From assembly GCA_903813345.2 (NCBI GenBank), contig CAIIXF020000011.1:29444166-29508165 (forward strand): DNA of 64,000 nt. The letters run 5' to 3'. How positions within the stretch are numbered: position 1 is the stretch's first letter; the number at the start of each line of letters is the position of its first letter. The stretch is from Owenia fusiformis. Lineage: Eukaryota > Annelida > Polychaeta > Sabellida > Oweniidae. The translations under genes were made by a program, and so were the position numbers. Below the pieces are notes generated by a model. It ran no database searches. It saw only the letters and a list, made by a program, of their open reading frames with translations, and was not told where the DNA came from. This document shows positions 23,345-34,649 of the stretch, piece by piece.

Positions 23345-24224
23345 CCGGCTTGGTTTCTTGGACGTGACAAAGGAAAGAAGGACGTTATTAACAGAGATCA
23401 GGTATTTGTTAAATTATGGGATATTGGAGTTCAAGGTAAATGTTGGAGACTCCTCCGTGAAACATATAACGGAGTGCACAACAAAGTCGTATTTTGTAAT
23501 TTTTCTAGTGAGTGTTATGATAATGAAGCAGGTCTTTAGCAAGGTTGCAGTTTATCCCCAATAATATTTTCCATAATTTTGACTGACCTCATTAAAATAC
23601 TTGACTTGTCCTTACTGCTGACTCAGAGTTACATTGCAGGAAATGTTAAATACAGCAAATGAGATTGATACATGCTTGGGCTTTAAATTCGAAATCCAAG
23701 GTAATGGTTATACGTCAGCGATGTTATCAAAAGAAATACTGGGAATGACATGTAGGTGACCTTAATATTTTTGAAGTAAAGCAATATAAATATCTAGGTG
23801 TTTACATCGACTGAGCTTTAAGAGACGTATTAGAAATACGACCAGTAGTACTCTTACTAAACATTGTAATTTTAATCGTGTGAATTTTGGAAATGCCATG
23901 TACAATGTCGTGTTTCGGTCATGCATGTGGAGTGTTTGTTCTAAATGAGTCGTCTTCCAAAGCATTCTTCTCAATGCAGTATAATATGGGTAGAGACATC
24001 CTTCAACTTAAGTGTAACCCAGCAAGGGAAGCACTGTTGGGTGATTTTGGGTGGAGACCCATTTTAAGCTTGATTGATAAAAGACAGATTGATTATTATC
24101 CCTACTTAAAGTATGATATGCCACAGGGTCTGCGCAAAGACATCTTTAGTGATTTATCTGACCTCTATCATAACACTAATGAAATCCCATGGAAATTGTC
24201 TCAATATTCAGTCAACCTTCATAA
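23345..24224 (+). pseudogene. LINE fragment 2: reverse transcriptase and C-terminal part
   Basis: Resumes with FLDVTK (RT motif A), then FVKLWDIGVQGKCWRLL, ETYNGVHNKVVF, a stop in the G-x-QGCSLSPIIFSIILTDL block (motif B), KYLGVYID near 23.80 kb, and a C-terminal segment GRDILQLKCNPAREALLG and FGWRPI to 24224. Several frameshifts and stops, so it is dead. Same element as fragment 1. Confidence 0.85.
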
Positions 24225-25719
24225 AGGCCCGGTCACACCGCCTAAACGTTGCTGGAGAGTTCCTTGAACGTTGAAAAAAATCATCAACGCTCGTAAACGT
24301 TCACCACCGTTTAACAAAAGTTGGCATCCGTTAAAGCAACGCTGTAAACGCTCGGCCAACGCGGATGTTTCTCGAGTGGCCATCCTAACGCTCCAAAAGT
24401 TTTGAGCTGCTCAAAATATTGCGAGCGTTGAAAAAGGGACAATTTTACGCCCTGGCAAAGTTTATCACCGCTCCACCAACGCCCAGTCAAAGTTTGGCAC
24501 CGCTAGACGCAAGTTCGTGGACGCTTGAATCCGCTAGACCAACGCAGAAATCTTAAACGCTGGACCACCGCTGCTACGCCAGCGTTGCCCGGGCGGCGAT
24601 TAAACGTTGCACAAACGTCGGTGGAGCGGTTGTTAGCGTTTTATCAGCGTACATGGGGTTGTTGGAACGGTGTCGGACGTTGTCGCAGCGTTCCATGGCG
24701 GCGATGAACTTTGCTTTGGCGTTGGAATAGAGGTGTCGGAGCGGGACCAGAATTTGGCTATAAATACGTGGAGAAATGCACCACTGTGTAGAACACTGTG
24801 GAGACACTTGTGCATTTTACATTTGATATATATTCATGTCTGGCATTTCAATTTTTTGTATTGTAAATTTCTAAATCAAGCGCTCGAAGTTTGTGATTTT
24901 GGATTTTAAAAAGGTGAATTATGCGGTTTTTTTTTCATTAAATGTTAATACAAATAGACTTTTACTGAGACCTTTATTCAAATAAAGTATATACCTAGTG
25001 TTTTCACGTCAAGCAATTCAATAAATTATCTGTGAATTTTCTGCGCAGCTTGTAAAATGTTGCACTCGTCATGGTATTATACAAAAAGTTGATGCGCGCA
25101 TAGCAATGCAAAAATTTGTCATGCGTCATGATGATTACTTTGCTGTAAATGTTATTTGACATTGTTAAAGCAATTTGAACGTAAATCGGTTCCAAGTAAT
25201 GAAAATGCAACGATTAAATTGTGATATGTTTGTTTGAAATGATATGAGAGTTTATTAAAGAAAATTGTAATGTTATTCATTCTTAATGTCATATTACATT
25301 AATAGAAGCACTTTAGATTTAAAACATTTGTTCTTTAATCCCTGAAGGACTTTTGTTAAAGTTACAAATTCCAATAAAGGTCTTTACTCTAAAAACACTT
25401 CCCACTTGAAATAATTTCCCAGTAGTCAAACGCGATATGCTGCTAAACCAACGCTGCTGCTATTTATACCCCCGCCGAGGCAACGCTCTCATGCGCAGAA
25501 CGCCGCTATACCAACGCTCGCATTACCGCTAAACAAACGCTAGCTACCGCTCGCAACCGCTTAACCAACGCTAAAGCAACGCCGGCTTCAGCGGTGCACC
25601 GCTAAGCCAACGCCCGTGTTTTTGTTTTTTCCCCATTTTGTGCGCGTTGACGAGCGTTGATGAATTTTTTCAACGTTCAAGGAACGCTCCAGCAACGTCC
25701 GGGTGGTGTGACCGGGCCT
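24225..25719. mobile_element. PIF/Harbinger-type MITE, 1495 bp, TAA target duplication
   Basis: Terminal inverted repeats start AGGCCCGGTCACACC and include ACGTTGCTGGAG, GTTCCTTGAACGTTGAAAAA and TCATCAACGCTCGT. TAA is duplicated at 24222-24224 and 25720-25722. Removing the element and one TAA restores an open LINE frame (VNLHNNVLNAISEK), which proves the boundaries. The interior is unusual: dozens of AACGCT, ACCGCT and AGCGTT hexamers in opposite orientation in the two halves, so the whole 1.5 kb can fold back. No transposase. Confidence 0.9.
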
Positions 25720-26489
25720 TAACAACGTCTTGAATGCAATAAGTGAGAAATCATCTTTGACCACCTATAATGACCTTCAGCCTTGTGCACCTTGTCAGGG
25801 AGAGTTACTTGTGTTACACGTCTGACTTTTACGGCCATAAGATAAAATCTAAGGCTCGTAGTGGCTGTTTTAGCACGAATGTTGATTTGAGTAGACAGGG
25901 CAAATGCAAAGATATATGTACATTATGTGATTTTAATTACCGCGATACAATTGAACATAGACTGTTTGAATGTCAAGCCGACCACTTTATTAGTCATGAA
26001 CTTATGCTTGACATTGTAAATGCTTGAAATAGTGAAATGTTCTCAAATGTCCTGCAATTGTCACTGCAGGAAAAAAAACAAATGGGTACTGGGTTCATGT
26101 TACACATATATTTGGTGTCGCGGCCTAGAAAATTTGATGCCTGGTCAAAGCGATTTTTACTCAAATTATATATTGCTATTAAAGTAAGACTGTATGACAG
26201 GGAATCACTTTTTAATATGCATGTATATTTTAATATGTATGTTTCACGACATAGTCTAGAATATTTTCAAATAAAAGTCTCTAGAAAGAGAGAGTTCTTA
26301 CATTTTGGCGAGCACCATAGAGACCTGTATCTAGAACTAGTTCTATCAATACAACCAGTGTTGAACAGGTATATCATTGTAATTTCAAACAATTGTAACT
26401 TGAATAATAATGAATATTCTCGGATCATGAACATAGGTGTATCTTTTAGATCCAATCATTATCTTCAAGAAATTTATAAAAAATGATAT
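25720..26489 (+). pseudogene. LINE fragment 3: C-terminal Cys-His knuckle
   Basis: Continues the LINE after the MITE. It reads KIKSKARSGCFSTNVDLS, then CTLCDFNYRDTIEHRLFEC (the C-terminal knuckle of this LINE class), a stop at 26027, then EMFSNVLQLSLQEKKQMGT in a shifted frame and a further open segment to 26486 that may be the element's 3' end. Confidence 0.75.
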
Positions 26490-27346
26490 GGAAGGGACAA
26501 TGAACCAATCAACATACTTTTTCAAAAATGTTGACTTAATTTTCACCAAAAATGCAACCTTTTATTATATTGTTGAATGCATAATTAGAATGTGCTTTGA
26601 GACGTGCTCTTTTTCGTAAGAGGAAAAGTGGATTGCTACAGGGACTTTAAAGATACTGGAGAATTAACATGGGGAACACTTATCTTAAGCAATTACGTCT
26701 TTCTTTCAAGAAATATTTGATACATTAAAATAAAGAATAGTTATGCGTTAAACAATGTAAAAATTGATTGCATTTTTTGTAAAAATGAAGTCAACATCTT
26801 TGAAAATGTGATGATGGTTTGATTGCTAGTTACATGTGAATATATCCGAGTTTGTTTGACTTTATTATTACTGTATATAATTTTCTTTGACATAATGAAT
26901 TGATCTTAAAGATAAACCTGTCTTCATTGTCAGAAAATAGTCATAATCCAAACAAGTTATAACCGTTTGAAATTGTTTGCGATATTCTATGTGCTCCTAT
27001 ACATAGACGCTGGTCTCCGTAAAGTCATTGTAAAGAGACTTCCGATATTCCGTTTTAATGCAAATAAAAGAAACGCTTATCATTTCGAATCCTTGGTGCG
27101 ATTTTTTCGTACTGTTGTATCAATCGCTTTAAAGTAAGTAATCATTCAAAACTAAGAAGGTTTGATAATGAAACTTTGTTTATCTCAAATTAATACATAT
27201 ACATAGAATAGGCAAAACGAATAATGATTCGACATCCTGGATTTTAAATTTCAACAAGTCGATCATCTAACATTTCTCAGGAAAGCAAAGCCACGTTACT
27301 ACACAAACAAATCATTATAACAAATACATGTTAAAAATATTTTTAC
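26490..27346. other. Intron sequence, nothing recognised
   Basis: AT-rich stretch between the LINE and the TSP1 exon cluster. No exon or repeat that I can support. Confidence 0.4.
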
Positions 27347-27532
27347 CATAACAAGGCCTAAGAGGTTGGTCGCAATTTTCGTATCCAGTTTCACTAGAGT
27401 CACCGGGGCATGTCGGTGGTCCGTTCGGAACCGTTAGTTTTCTTCGCACTCTACTTTTATATTTCTTCCCAGGTCCGCATGTTGTTGAACATTTTCCATT
27501 TTGCCAAGGACCCCATCCACTCCATGCACAAC
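27347..27532 (-). CDS. Thrombospondin type 1 repeat exon (62 codons)
   Basis: A 186-bp exon, phase 1-1, acceptor CTATAG and donor GTAAAAAT. It has the full repeat, ending CDQPLRPCYG: two residues longer than its neighbours between the last two cysteines. The intron upstream of its acceptor starts like those of the 28-29 kb modules (TAACAATGTTCCATTC). Confidence 0.9.
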
Positions 27533-27687
27533 CTATAGTAACAATGTTCCATTCTACTTTGTTATCATCAAGAAGAAGTCCAATGTGCTACAAGTGGCTT
27601 ATCCAAAATGTAATTTAAAGACTTCAAGCAGATCGCGCTGATGAATTATATAGAATGTGCAGTTTTACTTAAACATGTTTTTCTTAC

Positions 27688-27867
27688 CAAAACAAGGTGG
27701 TTGATCACAGATCATGGATTCAGTCTCACTAGAATCACCTAGGCATGTCGGTGGTCCGTTCGGAACCGTGAGTTTTCTTCGCACTCTACTTTTATATTTC
27801 TTCCCAGGGCCGCATGTTGTTGAACATTTTCCATTTTGCCAAGGCCCCCAGCCACTCCATACACAAC
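27688..27867 (-). CDS. Thrombospondin type 1 repeat exon
   Basis: A 180-bp exon, phase 1-1, donor GTAAGAAAAA. It codes GCVWSGWGAW-type start (the preserved base is GGC for Pro-to-Ala before the second Trp), CSTTCGPG, and CDQPPCFG. The TCPGDS motif of the other copies reads TCLGDS here. Confidence 0.88.
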
Positions 27868-28319
27868 CTAATGTTATTATGTTTCAACATATTTGCAATC
27901 TTCCAGATGTGGAACAATGGGTTACATGGGGCTACATTCTAGATTTAATTCAGAGGCAGAAGAAGCAAGTAGCTCTCATAGTTGTTTGATACTGGTTATT
28001 ATTACATAATCTATTAGAATTGTGCCCATCGTTATAAGATGTCCAATTTGTTACAGTTAAACATCATCATTTCTATACCGAATTGCGGGTTTCTAAACTG
28101 AACTGTGGTAATACTATTTATGTTACGCCATCCGAACTTTTAGAAAATAACCAAAGACAAATGTTCAAATATATGATTTGACAGTACAAACTCTCATCTT
28201 TGACAAACACCCCCCCCCCATCCTGATTCAGAGCAACAAGTAACACATATATAACTTTAAGCAGATTATAAAGAAAACTTTAAATGAGCAGTTTCACATA
28301 AATAAACTTTAGTTCTCAC

Positions 28320-28499
28320 CATAACAAGGAGGTTGGTCGCAATTTACGTATTCTGTCTCAACTGATTCACCGGGGCATGTCGGTGGTCCGTTCGGAACCG
28401 TGAGTTTTCTTCGCACCCTATTCTTATATTTCTTCCCAGGTCCGCATGTTGTCGAACATTTTCCATTTTGCCAAGGACCCCATCCACTCCATGCACAAC
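28320..28499 (-). CDS. Thrombospondin type 1 repeat exon
   Basis: A 180-bp exon, phase 1-1, donor GTGAGAACT. One complete TSP1 repeat ending ESVETEYVNCDQPPCYG, with a different end from the next four copies. This is the 3'-most (lowest-coordinate) member of the regular 331-bp array. Confidence 0.9.
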
Positions 28500-28650
28500 C
28501 TATAGTAACAATGTTCCATTCTACTTTGTTATCATCAAGAAGAAGTCCAATGTGCTACAAGTGGCTTATCCAAAATGTAATTTAAAGCCTTCAAGCAGAT
28601 CGCGCTGGTGAATTAGAATTTGCAGTTTTACTTAAACATGTTTTTCTTAC

Positions 28651-28830
28651 CAAAACAAGGTGGTTGATCACAGATCATGGATTCAGTCTCACTAGAATCA
28701 CCGGGGCATGTCGGTGGTCCGTACGGAACCGTGAGTTTTCTTCGCACCCTATTCTTATATTTCTTCCCAGGTCCGCATGTTGTCGAACATTTTCCATTTT
28801 GCCAAGGACCCCATCCACTCCATGCACAAC
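28651..28830 (-). CDS. Thrombospondin type 1 repeat exon (331-bp module)
   Basis: A 180-bp exon, phase 1-1, in a tandem module of exon plus 151-bp intron. It codes GCAWSGWGPW, CSTTCGPGKKYK, RRKLTV and ETESMICDQPPCFG. One difference from its neighbours is TAC for TTC in the VPNG/VPYG codon (GTCCGTACGG on the plus strand). Confidence 0.92.
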
Positions 28831-28981
28831 CTATAGTAACAATGTTCCATTCTACTTTGTTATCATCAAGAAGAAGTCAGATGTGCTACAAGTGGCTTAT
28901 CCAAAATGTAATTTAAAGCCTTCAAGCAGATCGCGCTGGTGAATTAGAATTTGCAGTTTTACTTAAACATGTTTTTCTTAC

Positions 28982-29161
28982 CAAAACAAGGTGGTTGATC
29001 ACAGATCATGGATTCAGTCTCACTAGAATCACCGGGGCATGTCGGTGGTCCGTTCGGAACCGTGAGTTTTCTTCGCACCCTATTCTTATATTTCTTCCCA
29101 GGTCCGCATGTTGTCGAACATTTTCCATTTTGCCAAGGACCCCATCCACTCCATGCACAAC
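28982..29161 (-). CDS. Thrombospondin type 1 repeat exon (331-bp module)
   Basis: Nearly identical to the exon at 28651-28830, including about 150 bp of flanking intron. Same phase, donor GTAAGAAAAA and acceptor CTATAG. Confidence 0.92.
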
Positions 29162-29312
29162 CTATAGTAACAATGTTCCATTCTACTTTGCTATCATCAA
29201 GAAGAAGTCCAATGTGCTACAAGTGGCTTATCCAAAATGTAATTTAAAGCCTTCAAGCAGATCGCGCTGGTGAATTAGAATTTGCAGTTTTACTTAAACA
29301 TGTTTTTCTTAC

Positions 29313-29492
29313 CAAAACAAGGTGGCTGATCACAGATCATGGATTCAGTCTCACTAGAGTCACCGGGGCATGTCGGTGGTCCGTTCGGAACCGTGAGTTT
29401 TCTTCGCACCCTATTCTTATTTTTCTTCCCAGGTCCGCATGTTGTCGAACATTTTCCATTTTGCCAAGGACCCCATCCACTCCATGCACAAC
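29313..29492 (-). CDS. Thrombospondin type 1 repeat exon (331-bp module)
   Basis: Same module. The acceptor is CCATAG and the text has KKNKNR in place of KKYKNR (one base). The intron 5' of it has a few more differences (a shortened ATCATAAGGAAG block lies at 29524). Confidence 0.92.
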
Positions 29493-29642
29493 CTATGGTA
29501 AAAATTTTCCATTCCACTTTGAATCATAAGGAAGTAGTCCAATGGGCTTCAAGTGGCTTATCCAAAATGTAATTTAAAGCCTTCAAGCAGATCGCGCTGG
29601 TGAATTAGAATTTGCAGTTTTACTTAAACATGTGTTTCTCAC

Positions 29643-29817
29643 CAAAACAAGGTGGCTGATCACAGATCATGGATTCAGTCTCACTAGAATCACCGGGGCA
29701 TGTCGGTGGTCCATTCGGAACCGTGAGTTTTCTTCGCACTCTGCTTTTATATTTCTTCCCAGGTCCGCATGTTGTTGAACATTTTCCATTTTGCCAAGGA
29801 CCCCAGCCGCTCCATAC
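29643..29817 (-). CDS. Thrombospondin type 1 repeat exon (5' end lost in gap)
   Basis: The same repeat with donor GTGAGAAACA. All but about the first five bases are visible before the N run, and the text reads KKYKSRVRR like the older copies. The array probably continues inside the gap. Confidence 0.88.
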
Positions 29818-30317
29818 NNNNNNNNNNNNNNNNNNNNNNNNNNNNNNNNNNNNNNNNNNNNNNNNNNNNNNNNNNNNNNNNNNNNNNNNNNNNNNNNNNN
29901 NNNNNNNNNNNNNNNNNNNNNNNNNNNNNNNNNNNNNNNNNNNNNNNNNNNNNNNNNNNNNNNNNNNNNNNNNNNNNNNNNNNNNNNNNNNNNNNNNNNN
30001 NNNNNNNNNNNNNNNNNNNNNNNNNNNNNNNNNNNNNNNNNNNNNNNNNNNNNNNNNNNNNNNNNNNNNNNNNNNNNNNNNNNNNNNNNNNNNNNNNNNN
30101 NNNNNNNNNNNNNNNNNNNNNNNNNNNNNNNNNNNNNNNNNNNNNNNNNNNNNNNNNNNNNNNNNNNNNNNNNNNNNNNNNNNNNNNNNNNNNNNNNNNN
30201 NNNNNNNNNNNNNNNNNNNNNNNNNNNNNNNNNNNNNNNNNNNNNNNNNNNNNNNNNNNNNNNNNNNNNNNNNNNNNNNNNNNNNNNNNNNNNNNNNNNN
30301 NNNNNNNNNNNNNNNNN
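29818..30317. other. Assembly gap, 500 N, in the TSP1 array
   Basis: Exactly 500 N starting inside a TSP1 exon, which is the expected break point when near-identical tandem modules fail to assemble. Confidence 0.98.
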
Positions 30318-32289
30318 ATTCAAAAAACACTTTCTTACTTCTGGTACAATGCATCTCATGAACTCCCACTAGTTAAGAGAGTAAAGGAAAAGCAAGCTAT
30401 TTCACTTATTCTGCCGTGTATAAGAAATTCAAAAGTCAACACCCAACCCAACTATAAAATTGGTCACTGCCACTTCATTATGCCAAACAAATATTTGGAC
30501 ATGGAAAGCTTTGGTGCAGATTTGTCAATCAAAACACATCATTTTGGCAGCTAAATGGCAAATCTGAAGCTGATTGTGCATGAAGTGACCAAAGGAAGAA
30601 TAGTCAGAGGACAGAGATGCAAAAGAGGCTGATGAGTTCCTGAAAGATAGAAGGATGGGGGCAATGTTTTCTCTAGCAGAACATGGCCCATTTACACTTC
30701 CCAGGGAGCAGGAAAAGCATATTAAATCAAAGTAAAAAGCTATCAAAAATGTTAAGACACAGTACATGTACATTCATCATTGCCCAATGGGATCTTGCTG
30801 AAGGAGAATATGTCAAAAATTTTGTCACATCCATGATAATTTCATTTATCAGGATATCCTCACAGTGGAATATTTATAAATCATGCAATGATATTTTTGA
30901 TGATAAAAGGATCCTGAGTAATATTTTATTTCAAACTTTTAAGATATGCATGATAAAATGTGCATTTGGACTGATATTTGCATAATGTGTGCTTTGCACA
31001 AATAACAAATGTTAAAAACAAATTTATTAAAGCAAAAGATATTATGGAAATATGTTTAAGTATTGAAATTTATCAGTAGTTAACATCATAATATGTATAA
31101 GTTAGGTCGCTATGTAGCAGTTCCAGTCTTTTTAGATTTGACATGTGTCAATTTTTTTTGTCACATCCACAATAGTCAACTGCATTGTGCTTACATTATG
31201 CCAGCCTTTGAAAAAGAGAAGCCTATTATCAAGACTTACATCAATAATCAGTTAAGCATTTATACCAGTTCATCATATAACATTATGTACTTAAATAAAA
31301 TAAGGAAAAGGCATTTTATACCATTACTATCTCAATTGTATTCCATTAATTTCCAATTTTCTGCTAGAATTGTTGTGATTTATTGCATATTTGACCGTTT
31401 TTAAGTCAGTAAAAAGGTGTATCTAATATTTTATACTTAGCTTGATGCTAAAACAGCTAGCATTTTGTATTATGACTACCATAGAATAAGTTCTGGGCTG
31501 TCAAACTAAATAGTCACATCCAAGTGTAAATGGCACATTTTTTTGACATGAGGTAGCATACACGTCTATTGAGTAATTAAGTTGAAACTTGAAACTTAGG
31601 TGTATTATGGCTCAAATACAAAACTACATGGCTTTATAGATTGCCAAAGTCATCAAGACAAATTTTATGGCATTTGACATAGGGGTAGAAAGCCATTTTT
31701 TACCTTTTGAATTATTCAAAATTAAAAAAAACATACTTTTATAAGGATTCCCTAAAAAAACTTAGTTGAGTATTATTGGACATACTCATACCATTGTCTT
31801 GGTACATCTATTATGCAAAATACATTAAATATGCACATTATACAAAGGAAATTGTTTGAATTCATTATTTTCCTTATTTTTCATTATTTGAGATATAATA
31901 TCATAAAAAATGGTCAAACCTATTGTCTGTAAAGGGGGCATTAGTTTTTCCATATATTTAAAGGTTCACTTATGATGAAAAAATAAAGATATTAGTTGAA
32001 ATGAAGCATCTAAAATTCTACCCCTCTAACAAAAAACGCTCCTGAATACTGTAAAACTGCCCAAAAACAGGTTCAACCAGAACAACGGCAACGCCAAAGC
32101 GTAGCGAATCCCATCGAACAGAAATGGCTGGCATTTTTACAAACGAATAGCAAATATCATAAAACAACACACCAGAAAGGCCACCATTTTCAAATGGTTG
32201 CTCACTAGCCAAGTTGTCATCAGAAGAAATAATATGCTTTTAAGTAGCCACCTCTAAAAAATCACACATGTACTTGTAAAATAACACAC
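30318..32289. other. Non-genic stretch; one possible coding relic
   Basis: Mostly AT-rich with no supported exon. On the plus strand at about 30.63-30.74 kb a short frame reads EADEFLKDRRMGAMFSLAEH, then GPFTLPREQEKHIKSK and a stop. Its composition looks protein-like, perhaps a transposon relic, but I cannot name it. Confidence 0.35.
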
Positions 32290-32299
32290 ATAAAAATGG

Positions 32300-32900
32300 T
32301 TTCCATTTTTCAAAATGGCCGACTACTCCCCAAAGTTTTATTAGACAATGTGCCATGCTTAGAGTATTCACATATCAAATATGAACAAAATCGCTCCACT
32401 ACTTTTCGAGTTATAGTAAAATACGTTAAAATGGCGGCCATTTTTCAAAATGGCCACCTTCTACCAAAAGTGTCATTAGAAATAGACAGTGTGCCATGCT
32501 TATAGTATTCACATACCAAATATGAACAAAATCGCTCCACTACTTTTCAAGTTATAGTAAAATATGTTAAAATGGCGGCCATTTTTCAAAATTTTTTTCA
32601 AAATGGCCGCCTTCTACCAAAAGTGTGATAGGACAGTGTGCCATGCTTATAGTATTCACATACCAAATATGAACAAAATTGCTCCACTACTTTTCGAGTT
32701 ATAGTAAAAGACGTTAAAATGGCGGCCATTTTTCAATTTTTTTTCAAAATGGCTGCCTTCTACCCAAAGTGTCATAGGACAGTGTGCCATGCTTATAGTA
32801 TTCACATACCAAATATGAACAAAATCGCTCCACTATTTTTTGAGTTACAGCAAAAATCGTAAAATGACGAGTAAAGGCCGCCATTTTTCAAGATGGCTGC
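32300..32900. repeat. Tandem repeat, about 150-bp unit
   Basis: About four units in a row, each with GTGCCATGCTTA, AGTATTCACATA, CCAAATATGAACAAAAT, CGCTCCACTA, TTTTCGAGTTATAG and AAAATGGCGGCCATTTTTCA. The last part is itself nearly palindromic (AAAATGG...CCATTTT). Confidence 0.8.
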
Positions 32901-33150
32901 CATGTGCTTCTTTAATATCTACATTTGTAGCATTATTAATGCCCCTTATAATTTTTTTACATTTAAAACATATTGCTATTACAGTTTTACATATAGCACC
33001 TAAATTACTGTAACATCGGCACTAAAATGGCCGCCATTTTGAAATGAGCGGCCATTTTGAAAATCGGCTTTCGAGCAGAACTTCTACCCCCATAGGGTAT
33101 ATGTGTACAAAATATGAACAAAATCGGGCCAACGGTATTTGAGTTATTGC

Positions 33151-33215
33151 TCGGACGGACGGACAGACGGACGGACGGACGGACGTACGTACGGACGGAC
33201 GGACGGAGGCGTTCC
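33151..33215. repeat. (CGGA)n microsatellite
   Basis: A CGGACGGA tract of about 65 bp at the end of a repeat whose unit also resembles the 32.3-32.9 kb array (AACGGTATTTGAGTTATTG). The same tract type is in the LINE insertion at 22.48 kb. Confidence 0.85.
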
Positions 33216-33376
33216 CTATATCCCTCCCAACTTCGTTCGATGGGATAATGATGTATCAGAACTAGGCATGCAATCAATAATTGGAGACTCAATATGCAAA
33301 GGCCAAAAACAAGGAACAGAACTCCGGACAATTGCAGCATGTCAGTGCTACTGTATGCTCTGTGGATCAAACTTAC

Positions 33377-33400
33377 CTTCTCCTTAGGCTTCCACTTCAT
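33377..33400 (-). CDS. Candidate short first coding exon
   Basis: ATG AAG TGG AAG CCT AAG GAG AAG followed by a consensus donor GTAAGT, coding MKWKPKEK in phase 0. A palindrome GCCTTATATAAGGC with a TATA-like core lies about 45 bases upstream. Read through without splicing, the frame gives 131 residues with one hydrophobic stretch and then runs into the CGGA repeat, so that version is unlikely. No second exon was identified. Confidence 0.2.
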
Positions 33401-33442
33401 TGCAGTCTTACGTCAATCATAAATCCCTATGTATTTTATTCT

Positions 33443-33456
33443 GCCTTATATAAGGC
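33443..33456. promoter_or_regulatory. TATA-like palindrome
   Basis: GCCTTATATAAGGC is a perfect 14-bp palindrome, suitably placed for a TATA box of the candidate exon at 33377-33400 on the minus strand. Position and sequence only; no direct evidence of a start site. Confidence 0.25.
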
Positions 33457-34636
33457 ATGTTGTGATCATAAAATTTAAAATCAACCAGCCGTGATTTATT
33501 CACTTCACAACTTGAATTGCGAGTTTCAGTCTTAATTCCACATAAAAACTCTCAAAACACACACAAAGTGATCAATGTATTAGTTCAAATCTCTTGGATT
33601 ACTACTTTGAATTTACAGCCATTATAATGGCAGACAATAATGACGTTTCGTCCAGTTTTTGTTGTTGTCGTTGAACATCAGCCATTTTTCTTGGAGCTGT
33701 TGATTTAATTTTAGATGAAAGTATGCAATATCTCTCAAAGGAAAGTGTTCGTTTCAATTTTAATATTGAATATTCTCATTACAATTTTCAAAACAATATT
33801 TAAATTTATTTTTCACCAGGACAAACGTTTTAACTACTGCACAGTGATCCACATGCCATGTCTTCTTGCCAAGTATTGACTAGAGACTCGAGTAAGATCG
33901 AAGCATCAGACAATAGTTGCAATGTATATATACAATTTATTGATCAGCTGTAATAAGGGAAAATAATGTATCACATGTACCTCCCTTTCCAAATACTGTA
34001 CTGTGCAAAACTTTGTTTGTTCTCACTGTGTCAATGTCAATTTTTTGCTTATATGTTTTTATTAACTGTTGTTGCTATGGTAGATCATTTGCCTCAATGT
34101 GCTTGTAATATAAATTCATATGAGATCAATTTTGAGCTTGGACAAATAAAGATACATACAAACATAAAAATCAATTCCCTACGAAATACGCTATGTTTGG
34201 ACATGGGCTTTCAACTATAATTGAAAGCCCATGGTTTGGAGGATGAATTTTGGCTATTCTTGTTTCTAAATGAAGGGGGAAGTGGAATTCAACCAGTCTA
34301 TAAAATCCCTCAAGTGGAGAAAAGATAGCACTCAAATCCACATAGAACCTTTATAAGTAGCTCCCTAAGCTATAAACTTAGGTATTTCCTGTTGATTTTA
34401 CAAAAAAAAGGAAAAGGAAAAATTTAATTTTTTAGACCATAACAAATTTCTGACTTACCCTGGTGGTTCTAATGGCGAAAAATCATATCTCCCCCACTTA
34501 CAATCTGCTTTACACGAATGAGACAATAAAACTAGACCCATTAAGACAAAACATAAGATATGTGAGGAAAAATGCGAAATAAATAACATTTTGATTTTAT
34601 ATTTGTCCACCATTTTGTCTACGTTCAGATCACAAG
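33457..34636. other. Non-genic stretch with a perfect hairpin
   Basis: No gene seen. At about 34202-34234 CATGGGCTTTCAA and TTGAAAGCCCATG form a perfect stem with a short loop. Confidence 0.4.
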
Positions 34637-34649
34637 ACAGTCACGTGAC

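Noticed and set aside
24525-24909. Arg- and Trp-rich open frames inside the 24.2-25.7 kb element
   Set aside because: GC-richer MITE interior with hexamer repeats; not conserved in frame and lies within a proven insertion.
27714-29572. Plus-strand frames with SLESPGHVGGPFGTVSFLRT repeats
   Set aside because: Antisense shadows of the TSP1 exons, carrying their periodicity but running through splice sites.
29620-30554. Long open frames across 29818-30317
   Set aside because: Artefacts of the N run; the minus-strand TSP1 exon at 29643-29817 is the only coding part.
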